Assembly (NCBI GenBank): GCA_944800085.1
Contig: CALYLO010000001.1
Span: 1,513,001 to 1,577,000 of the forward strand
DNA: 64,000 bases
Reading direction: 5' to 3'
Origin: Paenibacillus melissococcoides
GTDB lineage: Bacteria > Bacillota > Bacilli > Paenibacillales > Paenibacillaceae
Made by a program: the position numbers and the translations under genes. The notes beneath the pieces were generated by a model. That model saw nothing but the letters and a program-made list of their open reading frames with translations, did no database searches and was not told where the DNA came from. Below, in pieces: positions 37,176 through 45,198 of the stretch (position 1 is its first letter; every line of letters starts with the position of its first letter).

Positions 37176-37409
37176 TTATTTCCTTAAGGCGCTTTTCCCC
37201 GTGCTGTACAATCCGCAGGAGGTGAGGCCAGAGACAATTCCATACATGACGCCCATTTTCAAATCGCCTGGAGCGAGATATACAACGCCGGCCGCGATAC
37301 CAAGGATAATGGAAAGTACCGGAGCCAGACGAATCGGCAGGCCGAGCCCTTTTGCTATTTCCACTAATCCGACAATGACGGCCACGATAATACCATCAGT
37401 AATCTCCAT
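37176..37409 (-). CDS. Phage-type holin
   Basis: A 77-residue protein with two or three hydrophobic helices (about 5-20, 28-46, 53-70) and a basic tail SALRK. Size and pattern fit small phage holins that time membrane permeabilisation. GGGAGGAGG precedes the ATG. It lies 19 bases after the amidase gene on the same strand, and a terminator follows. No phage structural genes are nearby, so the pair looks domesticated for toxin release rather than part of a prophage. Confidence 0.75.
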   Translation of the reverse strand: MEITDGIIVAVIVGLVEIAKGLGLPIRLAPVLSIILGIAAGVVYLAPGDLKMGVMYGIVSGLTSCGLYSTGKSALRK

Positions 37410-37428
37410 ATCGATTCCTCCTCCCGAT

Positions 37429-38184
37429 TTACGCGTCTCTCAATTCATAGCTCCACCCGTGATCTTGGAACCATTTCTCCGCACGCGCCAAATTTTCACC
37501 GCTTAACGCTCCTGTAACCGCATAAGAAGTGCCATTATTTAAAAACTGAATCTGTGCCCAAAATCTCTTCTCCAGGAACATCTGAGAGAGCTCATGAATA
37601 GCGGCTACACTCAATCCGCCTGTAACGATTTTCTTTTTGCCGGAGGACACAGGCACCTCTTGGCCAGTTACTGTCTTCACGATGGAAGAAATGACATTAT
37701 GTTTATTTTTCAGAAGCTTCCGCATATCGTCAGGATTCGTGATAAAAGCGAGCTCTATTAATATGGCCGGAGCGTTAGTGGAATTGAGCACCCGAAGCTC
37801 CTTTCGTTCCTTAGCTCCTCTGTCTCTAATTCCAACCGTCTCGGAGATTGCCCTGCTAACGCTTGCGGACAAGGATTGTTGATCGTAATACAGAACTTCT
37901 GCCCCTGTAGCCGTTGGTGCGGCCGCGTTAAGATGCAAGGAAATGTCTAATCTTCCCTCTTTATTGTAGCTGTTACAATTGCGGACGATGTTGGTCAGGT
38001 TCTCATTCTGCGTCTTCCCCATGTCGTCCGTAGTGCAGGCAACGGCTTGCCCCGCTTGTTGGAAGGCATCTATGAGCATGGCTGCAAATTCTCTGGCGAC
38101 TTCATGTTCTTTGTACCCGCATCCGGATGCTCCCGGAACAAATGCGTTGTGCCCCGCATGGACCGTAATCAATTTATAACCCAT
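37429..38184 (-). CDS. N-acetylmuramoyl-L-alanine amidase (endolysin)
   Basis: The 251-residue protein has an Amidase_3 domain (about 1-175) with zinc ligands H10 (VHAGHN), E26 (KEHEVAREF) and H85 (SLHLNA), and the catalytic E in ILIELAFITN. A C-terminal region (about 200-250) resembles a SPOR-like domain (FWAQIQFLNNGTSYAVTG). It has no signal peptide, as expected for an endolysin that exits through a holin. AAGGAGAG precedes the ATG. The gene is divergent from tcaA copy 1 and is followed by the holin gene. Confidence 0.9.
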   Translation of the reverse strand: MGYKLITVHAGHNAFVPGASGCGYKEHEVAREFAAMLIDAFQQAGQAVACTTDDMGKTQNENLTNIVRNCNSYNKEGRLDISLHLNAAAPTATGAEVLYYDQQSLSASVSRAISETVGIRDRGAKERKELRVLNSTNAPAILIELAFITNPDDMRKLLKNKHNVISSIVKTVTGQEVPVSSGKKKIVTGGLSVAAIHELSQMFLEKRFWAQIQFLNNGTSYAVTGALSGENLARAEKWFQDHGWSYELRDA

Positions 38185-38482
38185 GTTTTCTCTCCTTTTT
38201 TACTAATGTGTGTGATTTCTTTTGATTGCTAATCTTCCTTGCAGTTACACGTAAAATATACCTTCCGAGATTCCTGAAGGATGAACCATATTTTCACCCA
38301 GCAATGAAAATATCTATGTTTTTTTTTGGAAGGCGAGAGGTATGCTTGGATTGTAAATGAAAGGGGGACCTGTTCATGGGGAATAACCAAAAACGGTAAC
38401 GGATATCTTCTATGGTTTTGATGTCTGCGGTTATTTTGACTGTGCGGAGTACTCATCATTCAGAACACAAGAGGAGGAGTTC
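38185..38482. promoter_or_regulatory. Divergent intergenic region between amidase and tcaA copy 1
   Basis: About 300 bases that must hold the promoters for both the lysis pair and the first toxin operon. It contains the palindrome at 38288-38313. From about 38265 to 38482 it is duplicated before the second tcaA gene (44985-45198). Confidence 0.6.
38288..38313. promoter_or_regulatory. Palindrome ATATTTTCA-N8-TGAAAATAT, site 2
   Basis: Perfect nine-base arms in the divergent region between the amidase and tcaA copy 1. The same perfect palindrome precedes tcaA copy 2. It is a candidate operator shared by toxin and lysis genes. Confidence 0.55.
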
Positions 38483-41215
38483 ATGGTGTCAACAATAGAC
38501 AACACGGCCGGCGTATTCCGGCTCGGAAGCGAACAATTAACAGAAGCGCTTAAGCAATCTGGTTATCGGACAGTCTTTGATATTGCATCTGACAATCTTG
38601 CGGAGTTTCAGAAAAACAATCCGGAGATTCCCTCTTCCGACGCGAAGGAGATTTATCAATTAGCCGTCCAGAGGACAGAAAACTTATACATGCTTTATAA
38701 GGCCTGGCAACTGCATAATGATCCGGTCGTTCAGAGCCTTCCCAAATTATCCGCGGATACCGGCCTGCAAGGCATGCGTGCCGCGCTGGAGCGGAGTCTT
38801 GGAGGCGGAGCCGATTTTGGAGATTTGTTCCCGGAGCGATCGCCAGAGGGTTATGCGGAAGCCTCCTCTATACAGTCGCTTTTTTCGCCGGGACGTTACC
38901 TGACGGTGCTGTATAAAATTGCCCGGCAGCTCCACAGTCCAGGCGACAAATTGCATATTGACAACCGCCGCCCTGATTTGAAGTCGCTGATCCTGAGCAA
39001 TGACAATATGAACCGGGAGTTGTCTTCTCTGGATATCCTGCTTGATGTGCTGCAGCCCGAAGGCTCTGACACGCTGACATCCTTGAAGGATACCTACTAT
39101 CCGATGACCCTCCCGTATGATGACGACCTTGCGCAAATCAATGCCGTGGCGGAGGCGCGCTCATCCAATTTGCTGGGGATCTGGGATACCCTGCTCGACA
39201 CGCAGCGGACTTCCATCCTGCAGAATTCCGCCGCTGCCCGCCGGATTGGCAAGCCGCGGGAATTGCCCTCCCCAATTGCCGATACTACCCCGTCTCCGCG
39301 GACGAGGGAAGCCCTTTCCTTGACGCCAAACAGCTTCCGTCTGCTGGTCAACCCCGAGCCGACAGCAGAGGATATCGCCAACCACTACAACGTCACGCCG
39401 GCCCTAACCCGAGCTCCTGCCGATCTGGCCGCCGTTCTGAATGATGTTGATGATTTCTGCCTGAAAACCGGTTTGAGCTTTAATGAATTGCTGGACTTAA
39501 CGATGCAAAAGGATTATGAATCAATCGGCAGCGAGTACAAAAGCCGGTTTGTAAAATTTGGCGGCGAGGCCAATGTTCCGGTTTCGACCTATGGAGCTGC
39601 TTTTCTGACAGGAACGGAAGAAACTCCGTTGTGGGTAAAACAGTATAACAGCGCGGGCGCTCCAATAGACACCCCTGTTTTGAACTTTACGGCGGATAAT
39701 GTTGTGGCTATGGCAGGAAGGGCGGAAAAGCTTGTCCGGCTGGTGCGCAGCACGGGTCTTTCCTTTGAGCAGTTGGATTGGCTGATCACCAATGCCAGCC
39801 GCGCCGTAATCGAACACGGCGGAGAACTGATTCTGGATAAGCCGGTATTGGAGGCAGTGGCGGAATTCACCCGGCTCCATAAGCGTTATGGCGTCACATC
39901 GGATATGTTTGCCGCTTTTATCGGCGAAGTCAATACGTATGCAGAAGCGGGCAAAGATAGCTTTTATCAGACGCTCTTCAGCACAGCCGACCATTCGGCT
40001 ACCTTACCTTTGGGGGCTACTTTGCAATTTGAGGTGAGCAAGCAGGATCGATATGAATCGATTTGCTGCGGGGCCATGGGGGTAACTGCCGATGAGTTTT
40101 CCCGTATCGGCAAATACTGCTTTGGCGACAAAGCTCAGCAAATCACCGCCAATGAAACAAACGTTGCCCAGCTTTATCGTTTGGGCCGAATTCCTCAAAT
40201 GCTTGGATTGCGTTTTACCGAGGCGGAGCTGTTGTGGAAATTGATGGCTGGCGGCGAGGATACTTTGCTCCGTACGATTGGCGCTAACCCTCGCAGTTTA
40301 GAAGCGTTAGAGATTATTCGCCGTACGGAGGTCCTTTTGGACTGGATGGATGCCCATCAGCTGGATGTTGTCTCCCTGCAAGCAATGGTTACCAACCGGT
40401 ACAGCGATACGGCTACGCCGGAGCTGTACAATTTTTTGGTACAGGTGCACCAATCCGCTAGCAGCGCCGCGAACATGTCCAGAGCGGATGCTCAGGATAC
40501 GTTGCCCGCAGACAAGCTGTGCCGGGCATTGGCGGCGGGCTTCAAACTGAAAGCCAATGTGATGGCGCAAGTAATTGACTGGATGGAAAAAACAGGATCA
40601 TTTACGCTGCGGGCTTTCTGGGACAAGCTTCAAGCGTATTTCATCGCCGATCATGAGGATGAACTAACGGCCCTGGAAGGAGAAGCCGGATTACTGCAAT
40701 GGTGCCAGCAGATTAGCCAGTATGCGCTGATTGTACGTTGGTGCGGGTTAACCGAGCAAGATCTGGCCCTGCTGACCGGGCATCCCGAGCAGCTAATGGA
40801 CGGACAACATACGGTGCCCGTACCCTCGCTGCACCTCCTGCTGGTACTGACCCGCCTGAAGGAATGGCAGCAGCGCGTCCAGGTTTCCAGCGAGGAGGCT
40901 ATGCGCTATTTTGCCCAGGCCAATTCGCTGACCGTCACGCGCGACACTGCGCTCAAGCTGCTTGCCCGTATCCATGGCTGGAATGAAGCGGATACCGCCT
41001 CGATGAATGACTACCTGCTGGGAGAGAACGAATATCCCAAGAACTTCGAGCAGATCTTTGCTTTGGAAAGCTGGGTCAACCTGGGCCGTCAACTGAACGT
41101 TGGCAGCAGAACGCTGGGAGAACTGGTTGACATGGCCGAAGAGGAAAAAACCGCGGAAAACATGGATCTGATTACTTCGGTAGCCCACAGCCTGATGGCT
41201 GCGACGCAAGCCTGA
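38483..41215 (+). CDS. tcaA: Tc toxin TcA N-terminal half, TcaA-like, copy 1
   Basis: A 910-residue protein with the VRP1-type N-terminus (YRTVFDIASDNLAEFQKNNP) and the helical shell region of TcA toxins. It has no signal peptide. AGGAGG lies five bases before the ATG. In split systems such as Photorhabdus TcaA-TcaB, the two chains form the TcA pentamer that binds cells and injects the TcC toxin. Compared with copy 2 (1099 residues) it lacks 189 residues after AARRI (near residue 255), with the joint KPRELPSPIADTTPS. tcaB follows after 30 bases. Confidence 0.92.
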   Translation: MVSTIDNTAGVFRLGSEQLTEALKQSGYRTVFDIASDNLAEFQKNNPEIPSSDAKEIYQLAVQRTENLYMLYKAWQLHNDPVVQSLPKLSADTGLQGMRAALERSLGGGADFGDLFPERSPEGYAEASSIQSLFSPGRYLTVLYKIARQLHSPGDKLHIDNRRPDLKSLILSNDNMNRELSSLDILLDVLQPEGSDTLTSLKDTYYPMTLPYDDDLAQINAVAEARSSNLLGIWDTLLDTQRTSILQNSAAARRIGKPRELPSPIADTTPSPRTREALSLTPNSFRLLVNPEPTAEDIANHYNVTPALTRAPADLAAVLNDVDDFCLKTGLSFNELLDLTMQKDYESIGSEYKSRFVKFGGEANVPVSTYGAAFLTGTEETPLWVKQYNSAGAPIDTPVLNFTADNVVAMAGRAEKLVRLVRSTGLSFEQLDWLITNASRAVIEHGGELILDKPVLEAVAEFTRLHKRYGVTSDMFAAFIGEVNTYAEAGKDSFYQTLFSTADHSATLPLGATLQFEVSKQDRYESICCGAMGVTADEFSRIGKYCFGDKAQQITANETNVAQLYRLGRIPQMLGLRFTEAELLWKLMAGGEDTLLRTIGANPRSLEALEIIRRTEVLLDWMDAHQLDVVSLQAMVTNRYSDTATPELYNFLVQVHQSASSAANMSRADAQDTLPADKLCRALAAGFKLKANVMAQVIDWMEKTGSFTLRAFWDKLQAYFIADHEDELTALEGEAGLLQWCQQISQYALIVRWCGLTEQDLALLTGHPEQLMDGQHTVPVPSLHLLLVLTRLKEWQQRVQVSSEEAMRYFAQANSLTVTRDTALKLLARIHGWNEADTASMNDYLLGENEYPKNFEQIFALESWVNLGRQLNVGSRTLGELVDMAEEEKTAENMDLITSVAHSLMAATQA

Positions 41216-41245
41216 ACCGACATGACCAAGGAAGGTGATAAGCAT

Positions 41246-44200
41246 ATGTCTACTTCAACCCTGTTGCAATCGATTAAAGAATCCCGCCGGGATGCGTTGG
41301 TTAATCATTATCTCGCCAACAATATTCCGCAAGAGCTTACGGACAAGATTACGGACGCGGACAGCCTGTATGAATACTTGCTGCTGGATACCAAGATCAG
41401 TGAACTGGTGAAAACATCGCCGATAGCGGAGGCCATCAGCAGCGTGCAGTTATACATGAACCGCTGCGCCGAAGGCTATGAAGGCAAGCTGACTCCGGAA
41501 AGCAACAGCCATTTCGCGCCGGGAAAATTCCTGGATAACTGGGATACCTATAACAAGCGTTATTCCACCTGGGCAGGCAAGGAACGTCTGAAATATTATG
41601 CAGGCAGCTATATTGATCCGTCGTTACGCTACAACAAAACCGATCCGTTCCTGAACCTGGAACAAAGCATCAGTCAGGGAAGAATCACCGATGACACCGT
41701 AAAGAACGCGCTGCAACACTACCTGACTGAATATGAAGTGTTGGCGGATCTCGAATATATCAGCGTAAATAAGGGAGCCGACGAAAGTGTTTTATTCTTT
41801 GTGGGCCGGACCAAGACAATGCCTTACGAATATTACTGGCGCCGCTTAACACTGAAAAAGGACAATAACAATAAACTGGTACCAGCTATCTGGTCCCAGT
41901 GGAAAAAAATCACGGCCAATATCGGCGAAGCGGTTGATAACTATGCAGTGCTTTTCTGGTATAAAAATCGCCTACATGTACAATGGTGTTCTACAGAGAA
42001 GACTCAAAATGATGCTGGAGAAGCCGTTGAGAAACAGTATCTGAATGACTGGATCATGAATAGTTCCGGAATCTGGTCTTCATTCCGAAAGTCTTCATTT
42101 ATCAAAAATAGTTTTACATATCACTCAGGTCCCATTGCCTCCGAATATGTTACTAGTTTTGGGAATGAACTGTTCTGTGATGATCCAGGTTCTTTTAAGG
42201 CAACATTAACAGCACTTCCATATGGAAGAATACATGTTTATTTTGAAAAAAGGTACCACCTTAACTATGCTTGGCTCCATGTTGGAGGCATGAACAAAAG
42301 TTTACGAGAAGGGGAGAGTGGGGAATTCAGCTTCCCTGCAAATCAAAGTTTTTTTGTACAATTAAGTAATCAGTCCGGACCGTCTATAGGGCCTTCTTTC
42401 GTTACGAATTATTTAGGAGATACACTCCAAAACTCTTACGGCTCAATTAACAACGATCAATACAACCCTCCATCAGGAAGCAATATCCGAGGTCCTATCG
42501 ACCTTACCCTGAAAAATAATATCGACCTGTCGGCCTTGTTGGAAGAGAGCCTCGACGCACTGTTCGACTACACCATTCAGGGCGATGAACAATTGGGCGG
42601 CATGACTGCCTTTAACGGGCCTTACGGACTTTACTTGTGGGAAATCTTCTTCCATGTTCCTTTTTTAATGGCGGTTCGCTTTCAAACCGAGCAGCGGTAT
42701 GAGTTGGCGGAACGTTGGTTTCAATTCATCTTTAACAGCGCCGGATACCGTGATGACTACGGCAGTCTGCTGACGGATGACAAAGGGAACGTGCGCTACT
42801 GGAATGTGATGCCGCTGCAGGAGGACACGGAGTGGAATGACACGTTGTCCCTGGCAACGACCGACCCGGACGAGATTGCGATGGCCGACCCGATGCAATA
42901 CAAGCTGGCTATATTTATTCACACCTTAGACTTCCTGATCAGCCGCGGCGACAGCTTGTACCGGATGCTGGAGCGGGATGCCCTGACCGAAGCCAAGATG
43001 TATTACATCCAGGCCAGCCAACTGCTGGGTCCCCGCCCCGAGATCCGGATCAATCACAGTTGGCCTGATCCGACCCTGCAAAGCGAAGCGGAGGCGGTAA
43101 CCGCCGTACCGACGCGAAGCGATTCGCGGGCAGCGCCAATCCTTGCCTTGCGAGCGCTTCTGAAAGCGGAAAACGGGCATTTCCTGCCGCCCTATAATGA
43201 TGAACTGTTAGCTTTCTGGGATAAAATCGAACTGCGTTTATACAATCTGCGCCACAATCTGAGCCTGGACGGTCAGCCGCTTCATTTGCCGCTCTTTGCC
43301 GAGCCGGTGAATCCCCGTGAGCTGCAGGTGCAGCATGGCGCAGGCGATGGATTGGGGGGAAGCTCCAATTCCGTCCAAAGCCGTCAGAGTGTCTATCGTT
43401 TCCCTCTGGTCATCGACAAGGCGCGCAATGCGGCGAACAGTGTTATCCAATTCGGCAATGCCCTGGAAAATGCATTGGCCAAGCAGGACAGCGAAGCCAT
43501 GACCATGCTGTTGCAAACCCAGCAGCAGATTGTCCTGCAGCAAACCCGCGATATTCAGGAGAAGAACCTGGCCGCGCTGCAAGCAAGTCTGGAAGCAGCC
43601 ATGACAGCGAAAGCGGGGGCGGAATCGAGGAAGACCCATTTTGCCGGCCTGGCGGACAACTGGATGTCCGAAAATGAAACCGCCTCACTTGCACTGCGTA
43701 CCACCGCGGGAATCATCAATACAAGCTCAACCGTGCCGATCGCCATCGCCGGCGGCCTGGATATGGCTCCTAACGTTTTCGGACTGGCGACCGGAGGTTC
43801 CCGTTGGGGAGCCGTCAGCTCCGCTGTAGCCCAAGGATTGCAAATCGCCGCCGGAGTCATGGAACAGACGGCCAATATCATCGATATTAGCGAAAGCTAC
43901 CGCCGGCGCCGGGAGGATTGGCTGCTGCAGCGGGATATTGCCGAGAATGAAGCGGCGCAGCTGGATTCGCAGATTGCGGCCCTGCGGGAACAGATGGATA
44001 TGGCGCGCAAGCAACTTGCGCTGGCGGAGACGGAACAGGCGCACGCGCAAGCAGTCTACGAGCTGCAAAGCACTCGCTTTACGAATCAAGCTTTGTATAA
44101 CTGGATGGCCGGACGTCTGTCGTCTCTATACTATCAAATGTATGACGCCGCATTGCCGCTCTGCATGATGGCCAAACAGGCTTTAGAGAAAGAAATCGGC

Positions 44201-44839
44201 AATGATAAAACGGCTGGACTCTTCACCCTCCCGGCCTGGAATGATCTGTATCAAGGATTATTGGCGGGCGAGGCGCTGCTGCTCGAGCTTCAGAAGCTGG
44301 AGAACCTGTGGCTGGAGGAAGACAAGCGCGGAATGGAAGCCGTAAAAACGGTATCTTTAGATACCCTTCTGCGCAAAGAAAAGGCAGAATCCGGGTTTGC
44401 AGATTTCGTCAAGGAAGTTCTGAACGGAAAAACGCCTGACCCTGCAGGCGGAGTGGGCGTACAACTGCAAAACAATATTTTCACCGCAACCCTTGACCTG
44501 TCCGTTCTTGGCCTGGATCGCTTTTACAACCAAGCGGAAAAGGCCCACAGGATCAAAAACCTGTCGGTTACCTTGCCCGCGCTATTGGGACCTTATCAGG
44601 ATATAGCGGCAACCTTATCGCTAGGCGGCGAGACCGTTGCGCTTTCCCATGGCGTGGATGACAGCGGCTTGTTCATCACGGATCTTAACGACAGCCGTTT
44701 CCTGCCTTTCGAGGGCATGGATCCGTTATCCGGCAGACTCGTTCTGTCGATATTCCATGCCGGGCAAGACGGTGACCAGCGCCTCCTGCTGGAAAGCCTG
44801 AACGACGTCATCTTCCACATTCGATATGTCATGAAATAG
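41246..44839 (+). CDS. tcaB: Tc toxin TcA C-terminal half, TcaB-like, copy 1
   Basis: About 1197 residues from ATG 41246 (AAGGAAGGTGATAAGCAT just ahead); an in-frame ATG at 41222 has no better site. It contains the neuraminidase-like and receptor-binding part (to about residue 450). Long helices then form the translocation channel (QTQQQIVLQQTRDIQEKNLA; RDIAENEAAQLDSQIAALRE), ahead of the C-terminal TcB-binding domain. The segment around 42000-42480 is AT-richer than its surroundings. It ends with a strong terminator at 44903, and no TcB or TcC gene of its own follows. Confidence 0.92.
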   Translation: MSTSTLLQSIKESRRDALVNHYLANNIPQELTDKITDADSLYEYLLLDTKISELVKTSPIAEAISSVQLYMNRCAEGYEGKLTPESNSHFAPGKFLDNWDTYNKRYSTWAGKERLKYYAGSYIDPSLRYNKTDPFLNLEQSISQGRITDDTVKNALQHYLTEYEVLADLEYISVNKGADESVLFFVGRTKTMPYEYYWRRLTLKKDNNNKLVPAIWSQWKKITANIGEAVDNYAVLFWYKNRLHVQWCSTEKTQNDAGEAVEKQYLNDWIMNSSGIWSSFRKSSFIKNSFTYHSGPIASEYVTSFGNELFCDDPGSFKATLTALPYGRIHVYFEKRYHLNYAWLHVGGMNKSLREGESGEFSFPANQSFFVQLSNQSGPSIGPSFVTNYLGDTLQNSYGSINNDQYNPPSGSNIRGPIDLTLKNNIDLSALLEESLDALFDYTIQGDEQLGGMTAFNGPYGLYLWEIFFHVPFLMAVRFQTEQRYELAERWFQFIFNSAGYRDDYGSLLTDDKGNVRYWNVMPLQEDTEWNDTLSLATTDPDEIAMADPMQYKLAIFIHTLDFLISRGDSLYRMLERDALTEAKMYYIQASQLLGPRPEIRINHSWPDPTLQSEAEAVTAVPTRSDSRAAPILALRALLKAENGHFLPPYNDELLAFWDKIELRLYNLRHNLSLDGQPLHLPLFAEPVNPRELQVQHGAGDGLGGSSNSVQSRQSVYRFPLVIDKARNAANSVIQFGNALENALAKQDSEAMTMLLQTQQQIVLQQTRDIQEKNLAALQASLEAAMTAKAGAESRKTHFAGLADNWMSENETASLALRTTAGIINTSSTVPIAIAGGLDMAPNVFGLATGGSRWGAVSSAVAQGLQIAAGVMEQTANIIDISESYRRRREDWLLQRDIAENEAAQLDSQIAALREQMDMARKQLALAETEQAHAQAVYELQSTRFTNQALYNWMAGRLSSLYYQMYDAALPLCMMAKQALEKEIGNDKTAGLFTLPAWNDLYQGLLAGEALLLELQKLENLWLEEDKRGMEAVKTVSLDTLLRKEKAESGFADFVKEVLNGKTPDPAGGVGVQLQNNIFTATLDLSVLGLDRFYNQAEKAHRIKNLSVTLPALLGPYQDIAATLSLGGETVALSHGVDDSGLFITDLNDSRFLPFEGMDPLSGRLVLSIFHAGQDGDQRLLLESLNDVIFHIRYVMK

Positions 44840-44902
44840 TGAAAAAGTTGAGCAGCCAGATATACTACGGGGCTTAAATACAAGCTCCCCCAGATTGAGA
44901 CA

Positions 44903-44937
44903 AACTCCCGCGAAATACTGCAACCGCGGGAGTTTTT
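44903..44937 (+). terminator. Terminator of tcaAB copy 1
   Basis: AACTCCCGCG pairs with CGCGGGAGTT, followed by T7. It separates the two tcaAB units. Confidence 0.9.
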
Positions 44938-45004
44938 TTATTTTCCATCCATACTTTCAAATATGAAATTGAAATTATATCTCCCAGCGCCTGAAGAATG
45001 AAAC

Positions 45005-45030
45005 ATATTTTCACCCATCAATGAAAATAT
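45005..45030. promoter_or_regulatory. Palindrome ATATTTTCA-N8-TGAAAATAT, site 3
   Basis: Same arms and same position relative to the gene as the site at 38288 before tcaA copy 1. The following CTATG and GGAAGGCGAGAGG are also shared. Confidence 0.55.
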
Positions 45031-45198
45031 CTATGCTTTTTTTTGGAAGGCGAGAGGTATGCTTGGATTGTAAATGAAAGGGGGACCTGTTCATGGGGAA
45101 TAACCAAAAACGGTAACGGAAGCTTCTATGGTTTTGATGTCTACGGTCATTTTGACTGTACGGAGTACTCATCATTCAGAACACAAGAGGAGGAGTTC

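Larger units (their letters stand above)
38265..44900 (+). repeat. Tc duplication, unit 1
   Basis: The leader, tcaA and tcaB are repeated in tandem at 44985-52172. The units differ by a 567-bp segment present only in unit 2 and by scattered changes. From about 40590 to 43026 they appear identical. Confidence 0.9.

Noticed and set aside
37176..38184. Prophage
   Set aside because: Only an amidase and a holin are present. No capsid, tail, integrase or packaging genes are in the window, so a prophage call is not supported.
45043..45198. In-frame extension of tcaA copy 2 by 52 codons
   Set aside because: It begins with TTG without a ribosome site, the same region is frameshifted before copy 1, and AGGAGG stands before the ATG at 45199.
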